Assembly: GCF_003987335.1 (NCBI RefSeq)
Contig: NZ_PIPK01000012.1
Coordinates: forward strand, 31,896-95,895
Origin: Aliidiomarina maris
Lineage (GTDB): Bacteria > Pseudomonadota > Gammaproteobacteria > Enterobacterales > Alteromonadaceae
Direction of reading: 5' to 3'
DNA: 64,000 nt
The notes beneath the pieces are model-generated. The model was not told where the DNA came from and made no database searches. It was given only the letters and a program-made list of their open reading frames with translations. A program made the translations under genes and the position numbers. Shown in pieces: positions 46,258 to 55,065 of this stretch. How positions within the stretch are numbered: the stretch's first letter is position 1; each line of letters opens with the position of its first letter.

Positions 46258-46986
46258 ATGACAATCTCGGAAAATGATGACGCCCAAGCGTCACGACAAC
46301 AGCAATTACAGCGTGCTATTGAGGGTGTCCATGCAGACATTCAAAAGGCATGCAGCGCAGTTGGTCGCGACGCCAGTAGTGTGTGCTTACTTGCGGTCAG
46401 TAAAACCAAACCTGCAAGCGACATTGCGGCCGCCTACCAAGCTGGGCAGCGTCATTTTGGCGAAAATTATGTGCAGGAAGGGGTTGAAAAAATTACCCAA
46501 CTGGCGCATTTAGCTGGTATCAGCTGGCATTTTATTGGTCCTTTGCAGTCCAATAAAACTAAGGACGTTGCCACGCATTTTGACTGGATGCACAGCGTGG
46601 AGCGCTTAAAAATCGCCCAACGCTTGCACCAGCAGAGACCGCTAGATGAGGCGCCCCTGCAAATATTAATTCAGGTTAATATTGACGATGAAGCAAGTAA
46701 AGCAGGTGTTAGTCTCAGCGAGATTGCTCCCTTGGCACAGCAAATTCAGCAACTCGACCGCTTGTGTTTACGCGGTTTGATGGCGATTCCGCAAGCTGGC
46801 GCCAGCGCTGAACAACAAGCACAAAGTTTTACTCGTTTAGCTGATGCTTTTAAACAATTGCAACACAGCTACTCTAGCGTAGATACGCTATCTTTAGGTA
46901 TGAGCAGTGACCTTGCAGCCGCGATTGAGCATGGCTCAACCATGGTACGCATTGGCACCGCTATTTTTGGTCAACGACACGCATAA
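46258..46986 (+). CDS. yggS: PLP homeostasis protein YggS
   Basis: Pyridoxal-phosphate-binding protein of the PLPBP family, with an alanine-racemase-like barrel but no known catalytic activity; it balances PLP and some amino-acid pools. The ATG at 46258 gives 242 residues. The PLP Lys is at 49 in LLAVSKTKP, and conserved FGENYVQEG, WHFIGPLQSNKTKDV and LSLGMSSDLAAAIEHGSTMV follow. It leads the yggS-proC-yggT-DUF4426 cluster, with proC nine bases later. Confidence 0.95.
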   Translation: MTISENDDAQASRQQQLQRAIEGVHADIQKACSAVGRDASSVCLLAVSKTKPASDIAAAYQAGQRHFGENYVQEGVEKITQLAHLAGISWHFIGPLQSNKTKDVATHFDWMHSVERLKIAQRLHQQRPLDEAPLQILIQVNIDDEASKAGVSLSEIAPLAQQIQQLDRLCLRGLMAIPQAGASAEQQAQSFTRLADAFKQLQHSYSSVDTLSLGMSSDLAAAIEHGSTMVRIGTAIFGQRHA

Positions 46987-46995
46987 GGAATGATT

Positions 46996-47820
46996 ATGGC
47001 GAACACGCGAAATATCGCATTTATTGGCGCGGGCAATATGCCGCAAAGCATTATTGGTGGTATGGTCCGTGGTGGCTATCCCGCATCGGCCATATATGCG
47101 AGCAACCCAAGCCGCCCTAAACTTGACACCTTAGCGCAAAAGCATGGTATCCACACCAGTCAGGACAACTTAGAAGTGGTTAAGCAGGCTGATGTGATTG
47201 TACTTTCGGTCAAACCACAGCTGATGGCCGATGTCTGCGCACACCTGCGTGAGCACGTCAGCGATTTAGCCGACAAGCTGGTCATAACCATTGCCGCAGG
47301 TATTCGAATTGAAAAATATCACCAATACCTAGGTGACAATGTACGTATAGTGCGCGTGATGCCAAATACGCCTTCCTTGGTGGGCGAAGGCGTTTCGGGT
47401 CTAGCCGCCGACCCTCAAGTCACCCAAGATGATAAAGATTTCGTGACCGAAGTATTTGATTACGTCGGCAAAACTATCTGGGTGAAAGACGAAGACGGGA
47501 TTGATGTATTAGGCGCTGTAGCAGGTAGTGGCCCCGCTTACTTTTTCGAATTCATGGCAGGCTTACAGCAGGTCGCTGAAGAACTTGGTTTTAGTAGCGA
47601 AGATGCACGGGCAATGGTTCAACAAACCGCATTAGGTGCAGCGCAAATGGCAAGCCAAAGCGACCTAAGCTTGGTTGAGCTGCGCAAACAAGTGACCAGC
47701 AAAGGCGGGTCGACTGCGAAAGGTATCGAAGCCTATCAGGCAGCTGGGCTTGACGATATCTCTGCCCGCGCGGTCAAAGCGGCTGTTGCTCGCAATCAAG
47801 AAATGGCAAAATTATTTTAA
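46996..47820 (+). CDS. proC: pyrroline-5-carboxylate reductase ProC
   Basis: Last step of proline synthesis, reducing P5C with NADPH. I take the ATG at 46996 rather than 46990 because aagga ends immediately before 46990. It has 274 residues. The Rossmann motif is IAFIGAGNMPQSIIGGM; later VRVMPNTPSLVGEGVSGL, the dimer-helix region GSGPAYFFEFM and the signature block with TSKGGSTAKGIEAY are intact. Together with proB and proA at 55-57 kb the whole proline pathway lies in this window. Confidence 0.97.
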   Translation: MANTRNIAFIGAGNMPQSIIGGMVRGGYPASAIYASNPSRPKLDTLAQKHGIHTSQDNLEVVKQADVIVLSVKPQLMADVCAHLREHVSDLADKLVITIAAGIRIEKYHQYLGDNVRIVRVMPNTPSLVGEGVSGLAADPQVTQDDKDFVTEVFDYVGKTIWVKDEDGIDVLGAVAGSGPAYFFEFMAGLQQVAEELGFSSEDARAMVQQTALGAAQMASQSDLSLVELRKQVTSKGGSTAKGIEAYQAAGLDDISARAVKAAVARNQEMAKLF

Positions 47821-47852
47821 GTATCACAGTTTAACCTAGAAGGTTTACGCTC

Positions 47853-48380
47853 ATGAATGAAGGCATGCTGTTTTTAGTACAAACTTTATTTAGTTTGTAC
47901 ATTATGGCGATTGTATTACGCATCTGGTTGCAGCTTGCTCGCGCCGACTTTTTTAATCCACTGAGTCAGTTTATCGCCAAGGTGACTAACCCTCCCTTGC
48001 GCCCACTGGAAAAAGTCATTCCATCGCGGGGGCGCCTCAACCTTGCGGCCGTGGTGTTGGGTATAGCGGTCAGTGTGGTGGCTATTTACGTCCGCGTGTT
48101 ACTAGTTGGCGCTAACCCTGACGTACTGGCGTTGCTGATAATTGGCGTGCGTTACTTTATCAGTATCGTCCTGCAAGTTGTGTTCTGGATGCTGATTATT
48201 CGTGCCATCCTGAGCTGGTTTAGCCGCGGTGGTAACCCTCTGGAGTACGTCTTGCACCAGCTGACTGAGCCATTATTGCGCCCAGTGCGTCGCTTTATTC
48301 CGGCGATCGGCGGGCTAGATTTGTCCGTACTATTTGTCATTATCGGTATCCAGTTCTTACGCATTCTTGTGGGAATGTAA
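47853..48380 (+). CDS. yggT: YggT family membrane protein
   Basis: Inner-membrane protein of 175 residues with two YGGT modules, each a pair of membrane helices. The first has LYIMAIVLRIWLQLARADFFNP followed by PLRPLEKVIPSRGRL (in parts); the second RAILSWFSRGGNPLEYVLHQ and PLLRPVRRFIPAIGGLD. The function is unsettled; the E. coli homologue has been linked to osmotic shock and the family to division or envelope proteins. It sits 32 bases after proC in the usual place. Confidence 0.93.
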   Translation: MNEGMLFLVQTLFSLYIMAIVLRIWLQLARADFFNPLSQFIAKVTNPPLRPLEKVIPSRGRLNLAAVVLGIAVSVVAIYVRVLLVGANPDVLALLIIGVRYFISIVLQVVFWMLIIRAILSWFSRGGNPLEYVLHQLTEPLLRPVRRFIPAIGGLDLSVLFVIIGIQFLRILVGM

Positions 48381-48420
48381 TCTACCGGTGGGCGATAAAC
48401 CTTGGTAAAAGAGAAACACG

Positions 48421-48888
48421 ATGAACGCGACTAACAACTTGCTCTTGAAATTGGTGATTGCACTAGGGGTGTGGCTGCCAAGCCTGCTGATGACCAGTGC
48501 GCTGGCAAATGACGATGGGCAAACCTTCGAGCGTTTAGGTAACTGGGAAGTGCACTACAGTGCGTTTCCCAGCACCTTTGTGTTACCCGAAGTTGCAGGT
48601 TTATACAATATAACCCGCAGTAATGCGCGAGGTATTATCAATATCTCAGTGCTGGATGCAACCAGTGACGAGCGCCCCGCTCTGCGCGTAAATGTCTCTG
48701 GCTATGCACTAAATGAGTTAGGCCAACGCCGTGATTTAACCTTTCGGCGCCATGTCGATGGCGAAGCCATCTACTACATCACCCAAGTGCCCCATGGCCG
48801 CGAAGAAACGTTACGTTTCTTCATCGATGTCAGAGACGGCACTGATGCCCAACAACTGCGTTTCCAGCATACGTTCTATCGCGACTGA
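48421..48888 (+). CDS. DUF4426 periplasmic protein
   Basis: A secreted protein of 155 residues and unknown function, recognised by its place after yggT and by family patterns: ERLGNWEVHYSAFPSTFVLPE (in parts) after a signal peptide (about 1-29, ending ALA), GIINISVLD, and GREETLRFFIDVRDG. It is a small beta-rich domain. The gene is the last of yggS-proC-yggT-DUF4426 and ends at a bidirectional terminator. In related genomes rdgB follows directly; here cvrA intervenes. Confidence 0.87.
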   Translation: MNATNNLLLKLVIALGVWLPSLLMTSALANDDGQTFERLGNWEVHYSAFPSTFVLPEVAGLYNITRSNARGIINISVLDATSDERPALRVNVSGYALNELGQRRDLTFRRHVDGEAIYYITQVPHGREETLRFFIDVRDGTDAQQLRFQHTFYRD

Positions 48889-48921
48889 CGCATCCTGGCA
48901 GCATAACTACGCGTGCTAAAT

Positions 48922-48957
48922 AAAAAAAACCAGCGTCAATTACGCTGGTTTTTTTTA
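48922..48957. terminator. bidirectional terminator
   Basis: Stem ccagcgt/acgctgg with a 5-nt loop, flanked by a long A run and a long T run that extend the pairing. It serves both the DUF4426 gene and the opposing cvrA gene. Confidence 0.93.
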
Positions 48958-48969
48958 TTGTGGAGGCTG

Positions 48970-50709
48970 CTAACTAGCGGCAGTTTTCACCCCTACTTTA
49001 ACAATGTCGCCATTGTCTGCCACGTCCCGTACGGTCAAGATAAGGTTGCCTAAGGTGACGTTATCCCCGACCACGACACGACGTCTGAAGCGTTTGCGAA
49101 TGACATCGTCAATACTTTGCTCAAGATCTTCGGCCAAATCATCTGGCAACGCATAAAACACGGTCAAGTCCTGCAGTTTTACGTCTGCATTCAACACAAA
49201 GTCGCCGAAGAATGATGCCTTATTAACTCGTTTGCCTGTATCACCACTGCCGCTTGAGGCTAATACATCTGAAATTTTACGTAAGTCCCGTTGATTCGCC
49301 ATGACTAAAACCGTATCACCGGCGCTAAGTAGTGGGTTAGATACCCGTCGCACCCAAGCGTCATCACGAATTAAACCAACAAACTCCACTGGCACTGATA
49401 TCGAAATCTCGTCCCAATGGTGGTCACACGCAGGGGTATCATCGGCGATTTTGAATGCTGCGACTTCCAAGACTTCGCGCCCAGGGACCATATCTAACGG
49501 CATGCGGTAATCAGGTTCGGGTTCTGGTGGCACTTCAAGCTTAAGCCAACGTGCGACAGGCAATATACTCCAGCCCTGCACAATCAATGACACCAATACC
49601 ACAAAGAAAGCTACTTCAAAATACAACTGCTGGTTCTCAAGTCCAGCCATCCAAGGAAACAGCGCCAACACAATAGGTACCGCACCACGCAAACCAACCC
49701 AACTGATAAACACTTGGTCACGCCAAGGGAAGCGAAACGGCAGCAAGCTGATGAATACCGCAAGTGGTCGAGCAATAAAGATTAACACCGCGGCCAACAA
49801 CAGTGCGGGCACGCCAATTTCGAAAATTGATGAGGGTGTCATTAAAATACCCAACATCAAGAACATCACAATTTGACTGAGCCATGCCAAACCATCATGC
49901 ACGCGCAAAATATGCATCACTTGCGGCAGTTTGGCGTTGCCAATTAGATAACCCATGAGGTATACGGCCAGGAAGCCACTACCCCCAAGTTTCGCCGTCA
50001 ACGCGTATACCATAATGCTAGCGCCGACCGCGAGCAGCGGAAAGAAGGCAAAGCTTAGTGGTAATTTACGACAGGCGACAACAAACAAACGGCCGCTAAA
50101 ATAGCCCATCGCCGCCCCGACAATCGCTTGCTGTAACACGTGCACAGCAACCATCGCATTGATACTGGATTCACTCGATGCAAGCACTGATACCAAGGTC
50201 ACCGTTAAAATAACTGCCATGGGGTCATTACTACCGGATTCAATTTCCAGCGTAGAGGCAACCCGGTCTTTTATCCGTAAACCTTGTGATTGGAAGATGG
50301 AAAACACAGCGGCGGCATCAGTAGAGCTTAAAATTGCTCCCAATAGCAGGCCTTCAACCCAACTTAATCCAAATAAGTACGCGGCAGTCAAACCGGTCAA
50401 TATACAGGTGATTACGACGCCGACTGATGCCAGCATGGCGGCCGGCGCTAAGGCGACGCGAAAGCGTTCAGGGTGGGTACGCAAGCCGCCATCAAACAAA
50501 ATAATCGCGAGCGCTACCGAACCAATCAGGAGTGCCACATCTGGGCTATCGAACTCAACGCCAATAATGCCCTGCTCGCCGGCGAGCATACCGATAACTA
50601 AAAACACCAATAGCAAAGGTGCACCGGAACGAGCCGACACAATACTAGCTAAAATACTTACCACCAGCATGGCGCCAGCAGCAAATATGATTAAGTTAAC
50701 GACATCCAT
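48970..50709 (-). CDS. cvrA: K+/H+ antiporter CvrA (NhaP2)
   Basis: Inner-membrane CPA1 cation/proton antiporter of 579 residues, the size of NhaP2/CvrA. It has about 12 membrane helices up to residue 390, including SSTDAAAVFSIFQSQGL and the ion-site region ESGSNDPMAVILTV. A cytoplasmic C-terminal TrkA-C-like region follows (PVEFVGLIRDDAWVRRVSNP onward), then a CorC-like end with VVVGDNVTLGNLILTV. Vibrio NhaP2 exchanges K+ (or Na+) for H+ and supports growth in high potassium. It lies alone, opposite to the neighbouring genes. Confidence 0.92.
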   Translation of the reverse strand: MDVVNLIIFAAGAMLVVSILASIVSARSGAPLLLVFLVIGMLAGEQGIIGVEFDSPDVALLIGSVALAIILFDGGLRTHPERFRVALAPAAMLASVGVVITCILTGLTAAYLFGLSWVEGLLLGAILSSTDAAAVFSIFQSQGLRIKDRVASTLEIESGSNDPMAVILTVTLVSVLASSESSINAMVAVHVLQQAIVGAAMGYFSGRLFVVACRKLPLSFAFFPLLAVGASIMVYALTAKLGGSGFLAVYLMGYLIGNAKLPQVMHILRVHDGLAWLSQIVMFLMLGILMTPSSIFEIGVPALLLAAVLIFIARPLAVFISLLPFRFPWRDQVFISWVGLRGAVPIVLALFPWMAGLENQQLYFEVAFFVVLVSLIVQGWSILPVARWLKLEVPPEPEPDYRMPLDMVPGREVLEVAAFKIADDTPACDHHWDEISISVPVEFVGLIRDDAWVRRVSNPLLSAGDTVLVMANQRDLRKISDVLASSGSGDTGKRVNKASFFGDFVLNADVKLQDLTVFYALPDDLAEDLEQSIDDVIRKRFRRRVVVGDNVTLGNLILTVRDVADNGDIVKVGVKTAAS

Positions 50710-50931
50710 AGAGCTTCTTTAATCTAATAAAATACTTTTATATACCACTTTAGCATAAAAAAATCATCTGTGGCGTTCAATTTTGTCATCTATCGATGGG
50801 TGCGCGGCTGCTAAGCATTTAACCAAGGCTAAGCGGCAGGTATACTAGGGGTAATTTGTGACAGCCTTGCGCGCTGACTAAGCAGGCCTACTCTAGCGAT
50901 AACAGCGCTTACCCCAAACGGAGAACAGCAG

Positions 50932-51522
50932 ATGACAGCCAAGTCCATCGTACTTGCGAGCGGTAACAAAGGAAAGATAAAAGAATTGGACGCCCTATTA
51001 GCACCTATGGGCTGGCATGTCAGAGCGCAAAGCGAGTGGGATTTTGTTGAAGCAGAAGAGACTGGCTTAAGCTTTGTCGAAAACGCGATTATCAAAGCGC
51101 GCCATGCCTGTGCGCAAACGGGTCTGCCTGCCTTAGCCGATGACTCAGGCTTAGCCGTCGACGCACTTCAAGGGGCGCCCGGTATCTACTCAGCACGTTA
51201 TGCCGGCGCTCAGGCCAGCGACAGTGACAATATTGCTAAGCTATTAGAGGCAATGGCCGAGGTACCTGAGCACGCACGCAGCGCGCGCTTTATTTGCGCC
51301 CTGGTGTTTATGCAACATGCCAATGACCCCACCCCGATTATTTGCCAAGGTCAATGGGAAGGACAGATACTAACCGCGCCACAGGGCAATGGTGGCTTTG
51401 GCTATGACCCCGTATTTTTCAGCCCAGAGAAGCAATGCAGTGCCGCTGAACTGAGCGCCGAAGATAAACAAATGCTAAGTCACCGTGGTAAAGCGTTGGC
51501 GCAGTTACGGCGATTGCTGTAA
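50932..51522 (+). CDS. rdgB: XTP/dITP diphosphatase RdgB
   Basis: Housecleaning pyrophosphatase that removes dITP, dXTP and ITP from the nucleotide pool. It has 196 residues (E. coli 197). It starts with IVLASGNKGKIKEL, and contains ALADDSGLAVDALQGAPGIY, GNGGFGYDPVFF and LSHRGKALAQL, all family blocks. Its stop overlaps the hemW start (TAATG), so the two are coupled. A ggagaac site precedes the ATG. Confidence 0.97.
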   Translation: MTAKSIVLASGNKGKIKELDALLAPMGWHVRAQSEWDFVEAEETGLSFVENAIIKARHACAQTGLPALADDSGLAVDALQGAPGIYSARYAGAQASDSDNIAKLLEAMAEVPEHARSARFICALVFMQHANDPTPIICQGQWEGQILTAPQGNGGFGYDPVFFSPEKQCSAAELSAEDKQMLSHRGKALAQLRRLL

Positions 51523-52682
51523 TGCTCGCATTGCCAACTCTCAGCTTATATATCCATATTCCTTGGTGCGTACAGAAGTGCCCTTACTGTGATTTTAACT
51601 CCCACGCACAACCTGAGGTCATTCCCGAACAAGCGTATATTAATTGTTTGCTAGACGATTTGCGTGCCGACTTAGCCTATGTGCAAGGTCGCCAATTGCA
51701 GTCCATTTTCATTGGTGGCGGTACACCAAGCTTATTTAGTGCCGAAGGCATCGCGCGGCTGCTCAACGGCGTAGAAAGCTTGATTGGGTTTGCGCCTGAT
51801 ATCGAGATTACACTCGAGGCAAACCCTGGTACGTTTGAAGCGGCCCGTTTTCGCGGATTTTGTGATGCGGGCGTGAACCGCCTATCGATTGGGGTGCAGA
51901 GCTTTAACGCACAGCATTTAAAGCGTTTAGGCCGGATTCACGATGCCGCCCAAGCCAAGCAAGCGGCGCAATTAGCCGCCGAGCTAGTCAGCCAAGGGAA
52001 ACTGCAGAGCTTCAATCTAGATATTATGCATGGCCTTCCCGACCAAACTGAAGCGGAAGCATTAGACGATCTAGCCCAAGCCATTGCGCTGCAGCCACCG
52101 CATATTTCCTGGTATCAGTTAACCATTGAACCCAACACCTTATTTGCCAGCAAACCGCCGACGTTGCCCGATGATGACACGCTGTGGGACATCTATGAGC
52201 AAGGTCATCAGCGCCTTGACGCCGCTGGCTACCAGCAATACGAAGTCAGTGCGTATGGGCAAGTAAACCATCGCGGGCAGCACAACATCAATTACTGGCG
52301 TTTTGGCGATTATCTGGGTATTGGCTGTGGCGCCCACGGCAAAATAACCCTGCCAAACGAGGCACGTATTCTGCGCACAGAAAAAGTGAAGCATCCGCGT
52401 GGCTATTTGGATTTGAGCCGTTCGTTTGTTCATCGGAGTTGGGACGTAGCCCCGTCAGAGCGGGTCTTTGAATTCTTTATGAACCAGTTACGCTTACTTG
52501 AACCTGTGCCTAAGCAGCGCTTTGTTGCACTGACAGGTTTAGCACTCGAGACCGCTGAACGTGCATTAGCCAATTCAATTCAGCGTGGTCTTGTAATTGA
52601 CCAAGGTGAGTATTGGCAGACAAGCGCCCAAGGGCGTTTATATTTAAATGCGATATTAGGCGAGCTTTTAGAGCAGGCGTAA
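51522..52682 (+). CDS. hemW: radical SAM heme chaperone HemW
   Basis: Radical SAM protein now seen as a heme chaperone that inserts heme into respiratory enzymes; older annotation calls it oxygen-independent coproporphyrinogen oxidase, HemN-like. It has 386 residues. The cluster motif CX3CX2C is at Cys16, Cys20 and Cys23. The extra N-terminal Cys of true HemN (CxxxCxxCxC) is absent: the residue after Cys23 is Asp-Phe. SIFIGGGTPSLF and RLSIGVQSFNAQHLKRLGR follow. It is 3' to rdgB in the standard order. Confidence 0.95.
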   Translation: MLALPTLSLYIHIPWCVQKCPYCDFNSHAQPEVIPEQAYINCLLDDLRADLAYVQGRQLQSIFIGGGTPSLFSAEGIARLLNGVESLIGFAPDIEITLEANPGTFEAARFRGFCDAGVNRLSIGVQSFNAQHLKRLGRIHDAAQAKQAAQLAAELVSQGKLQSFNLDIMHGLPDQTEAEALDDLAQAIALQPPHISWYQLTIEPNTLFASKPPTLPDDDTLWDIYEQGHQRLDAAGYQQYEVSAYGQVNHRGQHNINYWRFGDYLGIGCGAHGKITLPNEARILRTEKVKHPRGYLDLSRSFVHRSWDVAPSERVFEFFMNQLRLLEPVPKQRFVALTGLALETAERALANSIQRGLVIDQGEYWQTSAQGRLYLNAILGELLEQA

Positions 52683-52713
52683 CCGTGAATGGTTACGCCT
52701 ATGTATCAGGTTT

Positions 52714-52752
52714 CGCTGATTTACTGCGCTGATTTACTGTGCTGATTTACTG
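52714..52752. repeat. 13-bp tandem repeat, three copies, at the end of trmB
   Basis: Unit cgctgatttactg occurs at 52714-52726, 52727-52739 and, with one changed base, 52740-52752. The trmB stop codon lies in the last copy. The repeat fills the junction between hemW and the convergent trmB. Confidence 0.93.
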
Positions 52753-53439
52753 GTTAATGAACTGCAAGTCCCATACACCATGTCCTAAACGGTGGCCGCG
52801 CTGCTCAAATTTGGTCAGCGGGCGCGAGTCTGGACGCGGTATAAAGTCGTTGGTTGCTGATAGGTTCTGCCAACCGTTTTCCGCTTGCATCACTTCAAGC
52901 ATATGCTCGGCGTAGTTTTCCCAATCCGTCGCCATATGCAGTACGCCGCCCTGCTTTAGTTTGCGCTGCAGCAATTGGACAAAGCCTGATTGGATAAGGC
53001 GTCGCTTATGGTGGCGCTTTTTATGCCAAGGGTCTGGAAAGAAAATTTGTACTTTATCGAGACTCGCATCAGCCACGCAGTCTTCCAGTACTTCCACCGC
53101 ATCATGCTGAATGACGCGTAAATTGGTGACCTGTTGAGCTTCCGCTTCCATTAAGCATGCGCCAATGCCAGGGCCATGAACCTCAATTCCTACATAATTT
53201 GCGTCAGGATCTGCTTGTGCCATAGCGACTAGCGAACGCCCCATGCCAAAACCAATTTCGAGCACTAATGGTGCTTCGCGCCCAAAGCTCTGGTTGAAGT
53301 CTAACAACGCCTTTTGGTGTTGCAGCCCCATCACTGGCCACTGGCGCTCAAGTGCAGCTGCCTGGCCTTTTGTCAGGCGGCCTTCACGCTTCACAAAGCT
53401 GCGAATACGACGGGTAAATTTCTCTGTTTGCTCACTCAT
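52747..53439 (-). CDS. trmB: tRNA (guanine-N7)-methyltransferase TrmB
   Basis: SAM-dependent enzyme making m7G46 in tRNA variable loops. It has 230 residues (E. coli TrmB 239). SAM motif I is [16 protein letters not shown], followed by [32 protein letters not shown] (the tRNA-binding part) and the C-terminal [17 protein letters not shown]. It is divergent from mutY, a common pairing in gammaproteobacteria. Its stop codon sits in a tandem repeat. Confidence 0.96.
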   Translation of the reverse strand: MSEQTEKFTRRIRSFVKREGRLTKGQAAALERQWPVMGLQHQKALLDFNQSFGREAPLVLEIGFGMGRSLVAMAQADPDANYVGIEVHGPGIGACLMEAEAQQVTNLRVIQHDAVEVLEDCVADASLDKVQIFFPDPWHKKRHHKRRLIQSGFVQLLQRKLKQGGVLHMATDWENYAEHMLEVMQAENGWQNLSATNDFIPRPDSRPLTKFEQRGHRLGHGVWDLQFINQ

Positions 53440-53511
53440 GACCCATTCAAACCTGTTACACTGTGCAAAAGCTCGTCATTATGCGGTTTAGCACGGGAAA
53501 AACAAGTGAAG

Positions 53512-54570
53512 ATGCACGCACCAAGCACTTTATCAGCAAAACAAATTCAACACCTTCGCCACACCATCATGCAGTGGCAAACACAGCATGGGCGCCATGA
53601 TTTACCATGGCAGCAATCCCCCAGCGCGTATTCCGTGCATGTGAGCGAAATCATGCTTCAGCAAACCCAAGTATCCACTGTGATTCCTTACTTCGAGCGT
53701 TGGATGCAGCGCTTTCCAAGCCTGGACGCTTTGGCATCCGCCAGTGAGGACGACGTCATGGCCCAATGGCAAGGTCTAGGTTACTACTCCCGTGCGCGCA
53801 ACCTCCGCAAAGCTGCGGCGCACGTAATAGCAGAACATGGTGGTGAATATCCCGACTGCTTACAAGCATTGCAGGCTATTCCTGGTGTCGGGCGCTACAC
53901 CGCCGGCGCAATACGTTCATTTGCGTTACAGCAGTATGGCCCAATTGTCGACGGTAATGTAAAGCGGTTGTACGCACGCCTGTTTGGTATTGATGGTGAG
54001 CCAAACTCAAGCGCGTTCAATCGCACCTTGTGGCAGCTTGCCGAGCAACTCACCCCACATAACGCAAGCCACATATATAGCCAGGGCGTGCTTGATTTAG
54101 GCGCGACTGTTTGTACCAAGTCACAGCCTAAGTGCAGCGAATGCCCTGTGCAATCCGAATGCGTTGCACACGCAACCGGGCGTATCGAACAACTTCCAAA
54201 CCCGAAGAAAAAGCGCGAGAAGCCCTTTCGCGTCGGGCATTTTAGTTGGCACCAGCCGAATCAGCACATTCATCTGGTGAAACGCTCGAGCCCAGGTATT
54301 TGGGGTGGTCTGTGGTGCCTGCCTGAGCTGCCTGACGCCCCCAAAGATGCTGAGCTAGCAGGTGAATTTATTCATCAATTTACTCATTACACCTTGCACG
54401 CCAAGGTATGGCGGGCATCAACGCCGCAGCACTTGAGTGTTAAAGATGATAATTCAGTTGGCTATTTGGCCACTCAATTGTTCGATTTAAATCAACTTGA
54501 CCAGACTGGTTTACCAACGCCAATCAAGCAGTTTATTCAAGATCGCATCGCGCTGAAGCGGCATACTTAA
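53512..54570 (+). CDS. mutY: adenine DNA glycosylase MutY
   Basis: Removes adenine mispaired with 8-oxoguanine. The ATG at 53512 gives 352 residues (E. coli 350); a GTG two codons upstream is possible. The N-terminal part has DLPWQQSPSAYSVHVSEIMLQ (in parts), the helix-hairpin-helix IPGVGRYTAGAI and the catalytic Asp in IVDGNVKR. The iron-sulfur loop is complete at Cys201, Cys208, Cys211 and Cys217. A C-terminal Nudix-like 8-oxoG recognition domain follows (about 235-350). yggX lies downstream. Confidence 0.96.
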   Translation: MHAPSTLSAKQIQHLRHTIMQWQTQHGRHDLPWQQSPSAYSVHVSEIMLQQTQVSTVIPYFERWMQRFPSLDALASASEDDVMAQWQGLGYYSRARNLRKAAAHVIAEHGGEYPDCLQALQAIPGVGRYTAGAIRSFALQQYGPIVDGNVKRLYARLFGIDGEPNSSAFNRTLWQLAEQLTPHNASHIYSQGVLDLGATVCTKSQPKCSECPVQSECVAHATGRIEQLPNPKKKREKPFRVGHFSWHQPNQHIHLVKRSSPGIWGGLWCLPELPDAPKDAELAGEFIHQFTHYTLHAKVWRASTPQHLSVKDDNSVGYLATQLFDLNQLDQTGLPTPIKQFIQDRIALKRHT

Positions 54571-54658
54571 ACAATACCTTAATTTCATTCCGCCAACGCT
54601 GGCGATTTATTAAACCCCTGAACTATACTTTTTACTCATAAAGACCCTTGGAGGCAAC

Positions 54659-54931
54659 GTGACCCGAACTGTTTTTTGCCAACGATTACAACAAGAAGCT
54701 GAAGGACTGGACTTTCAACTCTACCCAGGTGAACTGGGTGCCAGAATATTTCAGCATATATCTAAACAGGCGTGGGCCGACTGGCAGAAAAAGCAAACCA
54801 TGTTAATTAACGAAAAGCGTTTAAACATGATGGATGGAGAGGCGCGTGCTTATCTTGCCAAAGAAATGGAAGCGTACTTATTTGAAGGTAAAGAGGTCGA
54901 TATTGAGGGCTACACACCGCCCTCTGAATAG
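54659..54931 (+). CDS. yggX: Fe(II)-trafficking protein YggX
   Basis: A 90-residue cytosolic protein that protects iron-sulfur clusters, probably by iron traffic. The match to E. coli YggX is very close: [40 protein letters not shown] and [14 protein letters not shown]. It starts at a GTG (54659) with a ggagg site five bases upstream. It is 88 bases after mutY, the same neighbour as in E. coli. Confidence 0.96.
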   Translation: MTRTVFCQRLQQEAEGLDFQLYPGELGARIFQHISKQAWADWQKKQTMLINEKRLNMMDGEARAYLAKEMEAYLFEGKEVDIEGYTPPSE

Positions 54932-55065
54932 GTGAAAAAACCGACAAATTTACATTCAAATTCGTCGAAAAAATATTGACAAGCCATCAGTTTCATGAGC
55001 CAAAGGTGGCCAGCAAGGGCTAAGTGTGATAGCATTGCACCACCTTCAATCATTAGGGAGTGTCT

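Noticed and set aside
51522..52682. Oxygen-independent coproporphyrinogen III oxidase HemN
   Set aside because: Lacks the extra Cys of HemN after CX3CX2C and sits next to rdgB, the position of HemW.
54976..55004. TTGACA upstream of proB as a -35 box
   Set aside because: A perfect TTGACA is present, but no acceptable -10 lies 16-18 bases downstream (gccaaa at the expected place).
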